Shown here piece by piece: positions 41,387 through 52,495 of a stretch of DNA of 64,000 bases. Numbering within the stretch: the stretch's first letter is position 1; every line of letters begins with the position of its first letter. Location: the NCBI GenBank assembly GCA_029255685.2, contig CM055319.2:29979568-30043567 (forward strand), written 5' to 3'. The translations under genes were made by a program, and so were the position numbers. The notes under the pieces were generated by a model. That model saw only the letters and a program-made list of their open reading frames with translations, searched no databases and had not been told where the DNA came from. Origin of the DNA: Silene conica. Its lineage: Eukaryota > Streptophyta > Magnoliopsida > Caryophyllales > Caryophyllaceae.

Positions 41387-41521
41387 GCGGAGATAATGGG
41401 TCTTGTGATTGGTGCGGAGATAATGGGTCTTGTGATTGGTGCGGAGATAATGGGTCTTGTGATTGGTGCGGAGATAATGGGTCTTGTGATTGGTGTGGAG
41501 AATAATGGGTCTTGTGATTCG
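41387..41521 (+). repeat. 27-bp tandem repeat in the 5' LTR of gypsy F
   Basis: Five copies of a 27-bp unit (GCGGAGATAATGGG plus TCTTGTGATTGGT) start at 41387, 41414, 41441, 41468 and 41495; the last has one extra base. The 3' LTR has the same array at about 48903-49037. Confidence 0.92.
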
Positions 41522-41933
41522 GAGTGGAGATGATCGACTTTCTATTTATAGTAATATGGTTTGTTTACAGTTTTTCTCTACTCAACCTCGTGGTTGACCC
41601 TGTGTATTCGTGATCACCTGTGATGAACCAATTATTGGGGAGCAGATTGACAGGTTTTGAGACTATGGGAGCTAGGGGATGAGAGAAGCTTGGATCCGGA
41701 CCTGCCTAGAGTCTAGATCACCATAGTAGATACTTATGAGTTGTACTTTTGTTTCATCAAGACAGTTTGTTTTAATTCAGTTGTATAAACTTGTTCTTTG
41801 AGATAACTTTATCAATTTAAAGTACTGTTTATCTTCCTTTGTATCTACTGCCTCGGGAAACCGAGATGGTAACACCTTTATTTATCTGAGGAGTCCTAGT
41901 ACAGGCCCTTAAATAAATGGGGGTGTTACAAAG

Positions 41934-41945
41934 TGGTATCAGAGC
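41934..41945 (+). promoter_or_regulatory. Primer binding site of gypsy F, tRNA-iMet type
   Basis: TGGTATCAGAGC starts 3 bp after the LTR end and matches the 3' end of initiator tRNA-Met in complement, usual for chromoviruses. Confidence 0.88.
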
Positions 41946-42482
41946 GAACGATCCTCAGGCCTAACGTAATGAACCCAATGAATGTAGGAGAGTCTAAATA
42001 AAATGAACCCCGGGATAGGACTGTTAGGAGCACACTAAAGGAAAAGTATGAGTCTGGGGCCCCCTCTCACCGAACCATAGGCCCTCTCAGTTTTACCCGG
42101 GAACACAGAGTGCATATACGAGAGAAAAGGGTAGATTAGGAGGTGGTGGAAATGATAGCATACTGTGATAAGTATGTTATGAGAACTCTTAGTATATGTG
42201 ACTGTTTAAAAATAAGCCGGGAGGGGCATGTGCATGAAAGAATTTTAACTGTTTGAATAAGGAGGTGTATATTAATATGAATATGTGAAGTGATTTGAAG
42301 CATGTCAGTAATTCTCTTCCATCATGTCTAGTGATATGCGGTTATGTGATCCCGAGCCATGTTACAGTTATATGTTATTCAATCTGATAGTCAATGATAG
42401 ACTTTATTGTTTAGGGATTTTAGCCCTAACCCAAATGTGTGCCCACACGAGTCGGGACTCATTTCTTTCTGTTATATTATAG
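41946..42482 (+). other. Leader of gypsy F, non-coding
   Basis: No gene is seen between the primer site and the gag ATG at 42483. Sequence is moderately G-rich with no clear repeats. Confidence 0.6.
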
Positions 42483-43562
42483 TATGCCTCCGCGAAGAAC
42501 CAATGTCGCGAACATCACGCAAGAGGAGTTGGATCGTTTACTAGCTGAGAACGAGGCCCTGAAGGCCAAACGTATGGACTCCGCGAAAATGAGCACAATC
42601 ATCGCGAGGCATCACCCTACCCAATTCACTGGGGAGGGGGAACCTCATCTGCTGGGAGCTTGGTGCCGGGAATTCAGTAACCTATTCGAGTTGGTGGATT
42701 GCCCTGAAGAATTGAGGGTTGACCAAGCAGCCCACTATCTGAGGGGTATGGCCGGAGACTGGTGGACCGGGAACAAGGGAGAGATCCGAGAGGCAGCTCG
42801 AAAGGATGGGACCGAGTTTGTTGCTTGGATCGCGTTCAAAAAGATCTTGTACGAGGTGTTTCTACCAGAATTCCAGAAAAGCAAGCTAAGGGAGGAGTTT
42901 GATACATTCAGGATGTCGGAAAATTTATCCAGTTGGTGAGCTATGTGGGAGACATGGGGTTTGACGATGCCATGCTGGCAATGAAATTTGAGAGGGGGTT
43001 ATCAATCGCCATCAAAAAGAGACTGATTGCGGCTCCGCCCACCACAGTCCGTGACATCTACTTAAGGGCTGGGGCGGCGGAGAGGCTTTCTGAGATGATC
43101 AAAGAGGACAAGAAGTCCAAGACTGAAAAGAGGAAGGCTGAAGCGGTAACTGAGAGTTCAGGGTCGAAAAAGCAAAGCACTAACAAGTTTAGTGGATATT
43201 TCAGTAACAGTGCCTCAGGAGGTGTGAGGAACCAAAGTGGGGGCAACTTCAGGAACAGGGGTTCTGGCAATGGTTCAGTGGGAATAGTCTGTTTCGGCTG
43301 TGGAAAGACGGGGCACAAGCAGGCAGTATGTCGCTCTTCTGGAGGTTATCGTACGCCTACATCCGGATACCAGGGATCTCGCACTCAGTCCTATGGTAGC
43401 AGTGGCTATCGCACACCCACGACAAACTATGGTGGGGGTGCGAAGTCTGGAGGGAGCAGTAATTTTCAGAGGACCTTCAACAACTATCAGAATCGCTCGC
43501 ACCAGAACCAAAGCTATGGGAATGGAGGCAATCAGAAGACAGGAGCAGAGGAGAACCAGTAG
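42483..43562 (+). pseudogene. gag: Gypsy F gag, broken by a small deletion/frameshift
   Basis: ATG at 42483 (MPPRRTNVANITQEEL). A coiled-coil-like start (LDRLLAENEALKAKR) precedes the gag core (FTGEGEPHLLGAWCREFSNLF, YLRGMAGDWWTGNK). Near 42920-42935 a few codons are missing and the frame shifts: the first frame stops at 42939, and the second resumes with FIQLVSYVGDMGF. The C-terminal part has a Gly/Ser/Asn-rich region and one zinc knuckle, CFGCGKTGHKQAVC. A TAG at 43560-43562 separates it from protease in the same frame. Confidence 0.88.
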
Positions 43563-46500
43563 GCTGGGACATCTAGTGCCAGTCAGAGTGGGGTCAAATC
43601 CAGTGGCAAGCTCTTTGCCATGGGAAAGCAGGCAGCTCAGGAGGATGCTCATGTGGTAACCGGTACTTTTCTTGTAAACTCTAGACCTACTTTCGTACTT
43701 TTCGATTCCGGTGCCACCCATTCTTTTGTGTCTAAAGAACATGTTGGGGTTCTGGGGCTTGAGAGGTTTGAGTGGGTCGCGGACTCCGTGACCATACCGT
43801 CAGGGGAGTCAATCACCTGTAATAGGGTCTATCGAAGTGTACCCATCAAAATCGGGGAAGCAATTTTCTATTGTGACCTCATAGAATTTCCGCTGGGGGG
43901 TTTTGAGGTGATCCTAGGGATGGACTGCTTGGGGAAGTATAGGGCTTTTATCGACTGTCATCAAAAGAAGATTTCCTTGAGGGGACCTAAAGGAGTGAGG
44001 GTGTCTTACAAGGGATATCGAGTCAAGCCAAAAATCAAATTCATATCCGTCAATACCCTTAAGTCTAGCTTGCAAAAAGGAGAGAACTTAATCTTGTGCC
44101 AAATGTGGGATTGTGAGGCTGAGACCCCCAAGACTAGTGAAATACCCGTGGTACGGGAGTTTGAGGGAGTATTCCGAGACGATGTTCCAGGATTACCGCC
44201 GAGGAGGGAAGTGGAATTTTCCATTGACCTAAAACCAGGAGCGGGACCAATATCTAAATCACCGTATCGAATGGGACCGAAGGAAATGGAGGAGTTGAAA
44301 AGCAATTGGATGAACTAGCTGAGAAGGGGTTCATTCGACCCAGTGTGTCGCCCCGGGGAGCACCTGTTTTATTTGTAAAGAAGAAGGATGGGAGTTTGAG
44401 GCTTTGTGTTGACTACCGAGAGCTGAACCATGTGACCATCAAGAATCGTTATCCTTTGCCGAGAATTGACGACTTGTTCGATCAGTTAAGTGGAGCTGGG
44501 GTTTTCTCCAAGATTGATTTGAGATCCGGGTATCATCAGTTGAGAATAAAGGATGAAGATATTCCAATGACAGCTTTCCGAACGAGGTATGGCCACTATG
44601 AATTTGTGGTTATGCCATTTGGATTGACTAATGCTCCAGCTGTGTTCATTGACTTGATGAATCGAGTTTTCAGCCCATATCTGGACAAGTTTGTGGTGGT
44701 ATTCATAGATGATATCCTGGTATACTCCAAGAATGCGGAAGAGCACGAGGACCATTTGAGGAAAGTACTTCAGACCCTAGAAGAACATAAACTCAATGCT
44801 AAGTTGAGTAAGTGTGTGTTCTGGTTGGAGAAAGTCGTATTTCTGGGGCATGTAATTTCGAAGGAGGGGGTGTCTGTTGACCCTAGTAAAATCGAGGCTG
44901 TGACCAGGTGGCAGAGTCCGAAGAATGAGGGTGAGATTCGGAGCTTCCTGGGATTGGCTGGATATTATCGGAGATTTTTCAAAGATTTTTCAAAGATAGC
45001 GAAGCCGTTGACGTCGTTAATGAGGAAAGAGAACCGTTTCGTCTGGGATAAGAGTTGTGAGAAGGCATTCCTAACCCTTAAGGAACGCCTGACAACAGCT
45101 CCTATCCTTGCTTTGCCAGTTGGGAGTGATAACTTCGAAGTTTATACTAACGCTTCGAAGCATGGGTTGGGTTGTGTGCTAATGTAGAATGGGAGAGTGA
45201 TAGCGTATGCTTCTCGCCAGTTGAAGACCTACGAAGAAAATTATCCGACTCATGATTTGGAATTGGGAGTTGTGGTCTTTGCACTTAAATTGTGGCGCCA
45301 TTACCTTTACGGAGCCACTTTTAAGGTGTTTTCTGATCATAAGAGCTTGAAGTATACCTACACCCAGAGAGAATTGAACATGCGGCAGAGGAGGTGGATA
45401 GAGTTGATTGGAGACTATGTTATGCAGATTGTCTACCATGAAGGCAAGGCGAATGTGGTAGCCGACGCCCTAAGTAGGAAATCTGTTCATGCCTTGAGTT
45501 GTGCCAAGTCGAGAGTGAGGTTGCATGGTGAACTAAGGGAGATGGGAATTTTCATGATCCGGAAAGGGGATGCTCTTAGTAACTTGACAGTGGAGCCTGA
45601 GTTGTATGGGGAGATTCGGGAGTTACAAAAGAGTGATGCGAGGATCCAGAAGTGGCGTGGGATGGTTGAGAATGAGAGTGGAGAGACTGCATCCAAGTTC
45701 AGTATTCATACCGAAGGTAGTTTGAGGTTCAGTGGGCGATGGTGTGTTCCGGATGTAGAGGAGCTAAAAAAGAAAATTTTGACTGAAGCTCATGCTACTC
45801 CGTATTCCATTCACCCAGGGGGTGATAAGTTGTATAAAGACCTTAAGAAGACGTTTTGGTGGCCGAATATGAAGAAGGAGGTCGCAGAGTTTGTGTCGAG
45901 GTGCTTAACATGTCAGAGAGTGAAAGGGGAGCATAAGAGACCTCAGGGGAAAGTTCAACCTTTGGATGTGCCAGAGTGGAAGTGGGAGAACATTTCGATA
46001 GACTTTATCGTCGGGTTGCCTCGGACTCAGAGGGGCAACAACATGATTTGGGTGATTGTGGATCGTTTGACTAAGTCTGCTCACTTTATTCCGATGAAAG
46101 ATACCTGGAGTAAAGCCGAGTTGGCAAAGTCATATGTGCAGAATGTGGTCAAATTGCATGGTGTACCCAAGGACATTGTCTCCGATCGAGATTCGAGGTT
46201 CATATCTAGATTTTGGCAGGAGTTGCAGGCAGCTTTGGGTACCCAATTGAAAATGAGTACAGCTTTCCATCCAGCTACTGATGGTCAAACCGAGAGAGCG
46301 ATTCAGACCCTTGAAGATATGTTGAGAGCATGCGTTCTGGAGTTCGGAGGATCTTGGGAGGATCGACTGGGATTGATCGAGTTTTCGTATAACAACAGCT
46401 ATCATGCCAGTATAGGAATGGCTCCTTTCGAGGCTTTGTATGGGAGGAAGTGTAGGAGTCCTGTGTGCTGGGATGATCGGGCCGATGTTGTGACTTTAGG

Positions 46501-47038
46501 GCCAGATATGATCCAGGAGATGGTGGAGCAGGTTCAGATTATTCGACAGAGGATGAGGGCCGCTCAGGATAGACAGAAGAGCTATGCCGATCTGAGGAGG
46601 ACCGATATTTCATTCGAGGCCGGGGAAAAAGTACTACTGAAAGTCTCTCCAATGAAGGGTGTGATGAGATTCGGCAAGCGTGGCAAACTGAGTCAGAAAT
46701 TTATTGGACCGTTTGAGATCTTGGACAGAGTTGGAGAGGTGGCATATCGCTTAGCTTTACCTCCAACCCTATCCAAGGTTCACAATGTGTTCCATGTGTC
46801 CTGGTTGAGGAAATATGTGAGTGATCCATCACATGTGCTTCAGCACGAGGTGATTGAGGTAGATGAGCAGTTGACATACATCGAGACTCCGAAAGAGATT
46901 TTGGACAGGAAGGTACGAAAGACTCGCAATGGGGAGACGTCCTTGGTGAAAGTCCTATGGACAAATCATAATCAGGAGGAGGCTACGTGGGAGCCTGAGG
47001 CATCCATGAGGCAGCGTTATCCACATTTGTTCGATTGA
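43563..47038 (+). pseudogene. pol: Gypsy F pol: protease, RT, RNase H, integrase with chromodomain
   Basis: Protease LFDSGATHSFVS and VILGMDCL (about 43700-43930); RT with [32 protein letters not shown] and FIDDILVYS; RNase H; integrase [11 protein letters not shown]...CLTCQRVK zinc domain, core [17 protein letters not shown] and [27 protein letters not shown]; and a chromodomain-like end ([29 protein letters not shown]). Breaks: a one-base frame change near 44300 (EELKSNW versus the LDELAEKG frame) and a TAG at 45185-45187 where the family has Gln (LGCVLM, stop, [11 protein letters not shown]). In RNase H the first catalytic Asp is Asn (YTNASKHG). The chromodomain would target integration to heterochromatin marks. 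Confidence 0.9.
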
Positions 47039-47216
47039 GGTAAGTTACGCGGACATAACTCTTCTTTAAGGGGGGTGGAATGTAACATTCTGTGTTTTAA
47101 GTGAACCTTTTGTGACATTTTGTGTTCCAAGTTCGTTTGAGTGGATTGTTTTGTTATCGGAGCGTTGTTGAACTTCGGGACGAAGTTCATTATAAGGGGG
47201 GAAGACTGTAATAACC
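47039..47216 (+). other. 3' untranslated region with two polypurine-like tracts of gypsy F
   Basis: AAGGGGGGTGGAATGTAACA lies near 47068 and AAGGGGGGAAGAC near 47204, the latter directly before the 3' LTR. The second is the working tract by position; the first is followed by an LTR-start-like TGTAACATTC. Confidence 0.65.
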
Positions 47217-48398
47217 CGAATCTTTAATCGTGCTATTGTTTTATATACTTGCCAAGTCGATAGTTATAAACGCTTTTGCTTTCGATAAATAAAATAGTTG
47301 AATAATTTATAAGTAATCATGTCGGCTAAGGGGTTCGAACTAGGGACCTTCTGATCACTTGGGCCTCGTTTTGTGTGTCAACACAAAACAGCCCATACAT
47401 GTTTACACCTTACCCAAACTAAACCCTAATCCACAACAAACACCTCACCCTACCACCTATATACCGTCAACATAAGAGGGGTTTTACCCTATTTCGACTT
47501 CACCTCTCACTCAACCCACACCCTTACTTTTCTGCCGCCACCACACGGAGTATACAAGAGGTGTTCACGTTCAGAATAATCGTACCTAGAGACCGTCGTT
47601 CTAATCTAAAGTAGGTACGTGCAGACATGTGTTTTTCTTACTGTTGTATGTCGCGTATTCGTATGATGATTTAAGCATGGCTATGGTTCTCGAGTCCACT
47701 GTTATGGGTGTAGTTATACTCTGTGGGTTTGGTATGTCGCGTCTGACCCTTGTTGTTGTATGCCGACCACCGTGTGACGCCAGGAAAGGCGTCTGAAAAC
47801 CGCCTGTCACAGGGATGCGGAAATGAGTAGCAGTTTGACCAGTCGGTTTGGGGTTGTGTTGACGTTTGTTCACTGCGCGTCTGTGAGGGTTGTTAGGGTG
47901 TTGGGTCAGGTAATGGTCAAGGGGGTGTTAGGGTGTTAGTCATGGGGGTTCTGGGTGGCGGAGGCAGTGTCGATAGGGTGGTTGTTTCGTTGTTTTGGTC
48001 AGGTCTTTTGCATTCGTTTGCTAGTATTTGGGGGTGGTACCACCGCTGACTCGGGGGAGGTCAATGCGGTGGCACCACCGTGTCTGGTTGTCTAGGGTCA
48101 GGGGTGGCTGTAGCGTGAAGGAGGGGTGGTCGTGGCAGCGTATTGAGTGTCGATGTTGGGTGTTTTATAAGCGGTCTGGAGGGTGGCGTGATGAACCAGG
48201 CCTGTTTTGGGTCCTAGTTCACCACGATGGTGGATGTCGAAGAGGTTGCTGGTGTTTGTGGAGGTTGTTGGTGGTACTGGGTTCACGGTCTGGTGATGGT
48301 TGGTGGTTGCGGCTAGGTCACGGTTAGGTTTAGGGGGATGTAAGTCGGGAGTCGGGTTGTGTTATGGGGCGAGATGTTGATGTTAATGTTTATGTTTA

Positions 48399-48447
<49 letters not shown>

Positions 48448-49446
48448 GATTGAAGTAATAATATTATTAGTTGTGATATTTCTACAAGTACTAAAAGCCA
48501 TCTTTCGTTCTTTTATTAATTCTTTATCGCGTAGTTGAAGTTTATGAGTCGGGAATCTCTAAGTTTGGGAAGTTTTTATTTATGGAAACTTTCCTTTTGT
48601 AAAGGGTTTCTATTTTTGGAAACTTTCCATTTATGGAAGGTTTCTATTTATAGAAAGTGTAAGTTGTTTTGGGGTTCGGGAAGGTTTTAATTCGTTACAT
48701 ATACGTGTTTAGGTAACGAGTTTCGTGTAGAACACTTCTAACGAGCTTGGGCGTATCTACATTTCCTGCTATTTCAGGTAGGGGAAATACTGGTATATAA
48801 TGATGTGTAATCTGTTCTTATTTGATATTAAGCATGTTTGTTATATAATATCATGTGATCGTTATATTGTGCTGTTTATATCATTCTGTGATAAACTATG
48901 AGGCGGAGATAATGGGTCATGTGATTGGTGCGGAGATAATGGGTCTTGTGATTGGTGCAGAGATAATGGGTCTTGTGATTGGTGCGAAGATAATGGGTCT
49001 TGTGATTGGTGTGGAGAATAATGGGTCTTGTGATTCGGAGTGGAGATGATCGACTTTCTATTTATAGTAATATGGTTTGTTTACAGTTTTTCTCTACTCA
49101 ACCTCGTGGTTGACCCTGTGTATTCGTGATCACCTGTGATGAACCAATTATTGGGGAGCAGATTGGCAGGTTTTGAGACTATGGGAGCTAGGGGAAGAGA
49201 GAAGCTTGGATCCGGACCTACCTAGAGTCTAGATCACCATAGTAGATACTTATGAGTTGTACTTTTGTTTCATCAAGACAGTTTGTTTTAATTCAGTTGT
49301 ATAAACTTGTTCTTTGAGATAACTTTATCAATTTAAAGTACTGTTTATCTTCCTTTGTATCTACTGCCTCGGGAAACCGAGATGGTAACACCTTTATTTA
49401 TCTGAGGAGTCCTAGTACAAGCCCTTAAATAAATGGGGGTGTTACA
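47217..49446 (+). repeat. 3' LTR of gypsy F
   Basis: A 2230-bp repeat from TGTAATAACCC to GGGTGTTACA, followed by GGATT. It includes the 27-bp tandem array (48903-49037) and an uninterrupted (ATT)n tract. It preserves the empty target sites of the LINE and of the LINE tail. Confidence 0.93.
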
Positions 49447-49451
49447 GGATT

Positions 49452-51403
49452 AGGCAGAACTCCACGAAGCGCTATTGGAAGTAGTTGTTGCATTAAAGTA
49501 TGACAGTCATGTGACTTCAAACCAACCAGTTTTAACTCTTTCAAAGATACAAGATTTTTTATGTTGGAAGAATAGCCTTGCGGTACCTTAACCCCATGCA
49601 AGCATTCACACACACTTCTTTTCTCATTTCGTGACAGAGTAAAACAAGCTGGGGGTAAATAGGTTCTTGGACCTCTAATTTGTGGTGTTAATTCTGGCCG
49701 TATATTTTGAGCAACCATATCTTCTCTAGCTTTGACACCATCCTTAGTTTTACCAGGGATATTGAGAAGTGTGTCAATAATGCTTTCACACACATTTTTC
49801 TCCACATGCATGACATCAATACATTGTCTCACGGACAAATGTTTCCAATATGGTAAATCCCTAAATACAGACTTCTTCTTGTATAATGTCCCATTACTTG
49901 GCCTTTTATATGGCTTTACAAAATTATTTTCAATGTTTTTCACTTATAAACCTCTTTCCCACTTAAAATTTTTGGAGGGTTTCTAAGTTCTTGTTTCCCA
50001 TTAAAAGGCTTCGTTTTTTTTTCCTATAAGGGTGTGAGCGGTGTAGCAATCTTCGGCTACAAAGGTAAACATTCTTTCCTCCATGAACTAAACGATCAGA
50101 AATCGTATCCTCCTCACAAATTGGGCACGCTTTAGCCCCTTTCACGGTATAACCAGATAAGTTGTCGTAAGCTGGGAAATCATTAATGGTGCAAAATATC
50201 ATGGCACGTAGGTTAAAAGTCTCACAGCGATAAGCATCATATACCTCTACCCCTTCATCCCATAATAACTTCAAATCATCGATCAATGGTTCAAGGAAAA
50301 CATCTATGTCATTTCCAGGTTGCTTAGGCCCCAAAATCAGAAGTGACAACATAAGATATTTACGTTTCATGCATAACCAAGAAGGCAGATTATAAATTGT
50401 TAGCAAAATCGGCCACGTACTCCACTAACTACTTAGATTACCAAACGGATTCATACCATCGGTACATAGTCCAAGCCTTAAATTTCTAGCCTCAGATCTA
50501 AATTCAGGAAACAAATGATCTATGGTTTTCCACTGAGTTGAATCAACAGGATGACGAATTTTATCATCTGAAATTCTACCATCAGAGTGCTAAATCAAGT
50601 TTTTCGCATCTTTCAAACTTGAAAACATTCGTTTGAATCTAGGGATAATGGGAAGATACCACAAAACTTTAACTGGGACCCCACTATTATTCTTTGAATT
50701 TTTTTTGGGCAATTTCTAACGTGAATCCCCACACTTTGGGCATTTGTCTAAATCCTTATAATCCTTTCTAAACAAAATGCAATCATTACGACATGCATGT
50801 ATCTTTACATAATCAACTCCCATTGGACACAATATTTTCTTAGCGTCATAGCTACGCTTAGGCAGTTCATTGCCATCTGGTAAAATCTTACCCAACAACT
50901 CAAGCAAACTTGTGAAACTTGTATCACTCCATCCATTTTTCGCCTTTAAACTATACAGTTTTAAAGTTGCAGATAGACGTGTGAAGCTTGAACCTGGGTA
51001 TAGGGGTTTTAACTACATCACCAAACATCCTATCAAACATCTCAAGTTCAGTTGGGTCTTCAGTGGATCGTTTCAAATCATTAATAAGATTGTCTACTTG
51101 ATCGTAATTTTCAGCAAAATCCTCTCCCTCAAAGTCGCTATCATCCTCTAAATTACTACACATAGTAGGCAACACATCCTCCCCATGCCAAATCCACCTT
51201 GTATAACTTTTGTCAATACCATTACATAATAGGTGACTTTTCAATTCTACGGCATCAACAAACTCGTTATTCCCACATCTAACACATGGACAAAAAATTT
51301 GTTCCACATTCTCTGCACTATTAACAGCATGTTTAACAAATTCTTCCACCCCTGCCCTATATCTAGGATCCAAACGATCTACCAACATCCATTCACGATC
51401 CAT
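49452..51403 (-). pseudogene. CACTA tnpD transposase, 5' part (Transpos_assoc and Tnp2 domains)
   Basis: The first ATG on the minus strand is at 51401-51403 (MDREWMLVDRL). The N-terminal transposase-associated domain shows EEFVKHAVNS, FCPCVRCGN and YTRWIWHGE. Near 50730-50900 there is DCILFRKDYKDLDKCPKCG. The Tnp2 core follows: LCTDGMNPFG (presumed first catalytic Asp, about 50470), LPSWLCMKRKYLML, GNDIDVFLEPLIDDLKLLW, DAYRCETFNLRAMIFCTIND, CPICEED, then CIDVMHVEKNVCESIIDTLL (second Asp region) and LMQQLLPIALRGVLPN, where gypsy F cuts in. Stops include the end of the first block near 50951 and a TAG near 50430. TnpD is the catalytic transposase that cuts CACTA ends. Confidence 0.9.
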
Positions 51404-51409
51404 TCCCAA

Positions 51410-52250
51410 TCTCCGTTTATTTTCTGCAATGGTTTATATGGTTGTAAACTTATTATTCTACAGTTGGGGACAAATAATTCATAATCCAAGCTCTATGAAG
51501 CTACATACTTAACATATCTACCATAAGTTAACAATCCAGTAAACACCCAAACATCATAGTCAACTATATCTCCAACAAAATCTGGGTATTTCTATTTTAT
51601 ACAAGAGAATAATCACTCAAACAAATAAACAATACGACAATTACTAACTAAACAAGATATTAGCAAAACCCCCAATTTATTAAGAAACCCTAAATCGATC
51701 GGTAAAATAAAATTAGCAAAACACCATTGATGAACACGATATTAACAAACAATTTAAAGTTTTAAAGCAATAAACACGGATGCATACAGTCGTTGTAAGT
51801 CGTATTAGCAAATCCCCCAATAATTAACACAGTATTATCGAAACCCCCAATTTTATCATCAAACCCTAAAACATTCTTCAATTATAGCTACAGGACAAAT
51901 AAAATTACAAATTTCAGTTAAATAATCAAAATTAATCCTAAAATTAAAACACCAACAACAAACATACCTAATAATGATGAAGACGGTGATGTTTGATGTT
52001 GAAGAAAGAAGGATAGATGCTGGCCTGGTTGATGAACGAAGCACGGAATGATTGTGATGAAGATGAGCACAGAATTGTGATGGAGAACGAAGAATCAGTC
52101 ACTGTGATGAAGATGAGATCAGATTTAGGGATAGAGTGATGAGAGGGGTTTTGATTGACTGATTGAAAAAAATAAGAGTTTTTAGTTTTGATATTATAAC
52201 GCGCGAGTAAAAAGCAAGGCTTGAGTTTTGACTTAAAATTTTTTAATGCA
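51410..52250 (-). other. Upstream region of tnpD in the CACTA element
   Basis: A/T-rich DNA between the right terminus and the tnpD ATG, expected to hold the promoter, an untranslated first exon and an intron. AAACCCTAAA-like words occur at about 51685-51695 and 51862-51870. No coding region is supported. Confidence 0.45.
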
Positions 52251-52492
52251 TAGACATGGGATTTATCGGAAATCCGATGTTAATAACTGACTAATGGACA
52301 TCGGTTTTACAAAACAACCTATGTCTATTAGTACCATCACCAAAGGACATGGGTTGTCACAAACAACCGATGTAAATAGCTCCAGAAGGACATCGGATTT
52401 TTTAAAAAAATCGATGTCCATTATTACTACATCGGTTGTTTGAAAAATCCTATGTGCATTGACCGATGTAGTAAGGGACTTTTGTAGTAGTG
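52251..52492. repeat. Right terminal inverted repeat and subterminal repeats
   Basis: ACATGGGATT, GGACATCGG and CCGATGT words recur in both orientations and mirror the left end; the terminus ACTTTTGTAGTAGTG is at 52478-52492. Confidence 0.82.
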
Positions 52493-52495
52493 TTA

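Larger units (their letters stand above)
34717..41930 (+). repeat. 5' LTR of gypsy F, split by a LINE
   Basis: LTR sequence is present at 34717-35348 and 40176-41930 and matches the 3' LTR at 47217-49446. A TATATAT box lies near 34969. The second part contains an (ATT)n tract, a short LINE tail insertion and a 27-bp tandem repeat. Identity to the 3' LTR is high by eye. Confidence 0.92.
34717..49446 (+). mobile_element. Tekay-like chromovirus (Ty3/gypsy) F, inserted in tnpD
   Basis: LTRs start TGTAATAACCCGAATC and end GGGTGTTACA. The 5' LTR spans 34717-41930 (with a LINE inside), the 3' LTR 47217-49446. GGATT flanks both sides (34712-34716, 49447-49451); removing one copy restores the tnpD frame. 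A tRNA-iMet type primer site, gag with one CCHC knuckle, protease, RT, RNase H, integrase and a C-terminal chromodomain-like region are present in one direction, opposite to tnpD. Four coding breaks and one RNase H active-site change make it defective. Confidence 0.93.
28831..52492 (-). mobile_element. CACTA (En/Spm) transposon with transposase genes, interrupted by nested elements
   Basis: The left end CACTACTACAAAAGT and right end ACTTTTGTAGTAGTG are inverted copies, continued by CACTTACTACAT-type subterminal words. TTA flanks both sides (28828-28830, 52493-52495). Two minus-strand genes follow each other: tnpD (51403 to 33502, split by a gypsy element) and a tnpA-like gene with a C48 protease domain (33211 to 29500). 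Without the 14.7-kb nested gypsy it would be about 8.9 kb, a normal size for an autonomous CACTA. Several stops and frame changes in both genes make this copy defective. Confidence 0.92.

Noticed and set aside
41387..41521. Regular 27-bp direct repeats as a possible CRISPR array
   Set aside because: Units are contiguous with no unique spacers, lie in an LTR, and are duplicated in the other LTR of a plant retrotransposon.
43560..43562. Programmed readthrough TAG between gag and protease of gypsy F
   Set aside because: The element has three other clear breaks and chromoviruses of this group usually have an uninterrupted gag-pol; a plain nonsense mutation is simpler.
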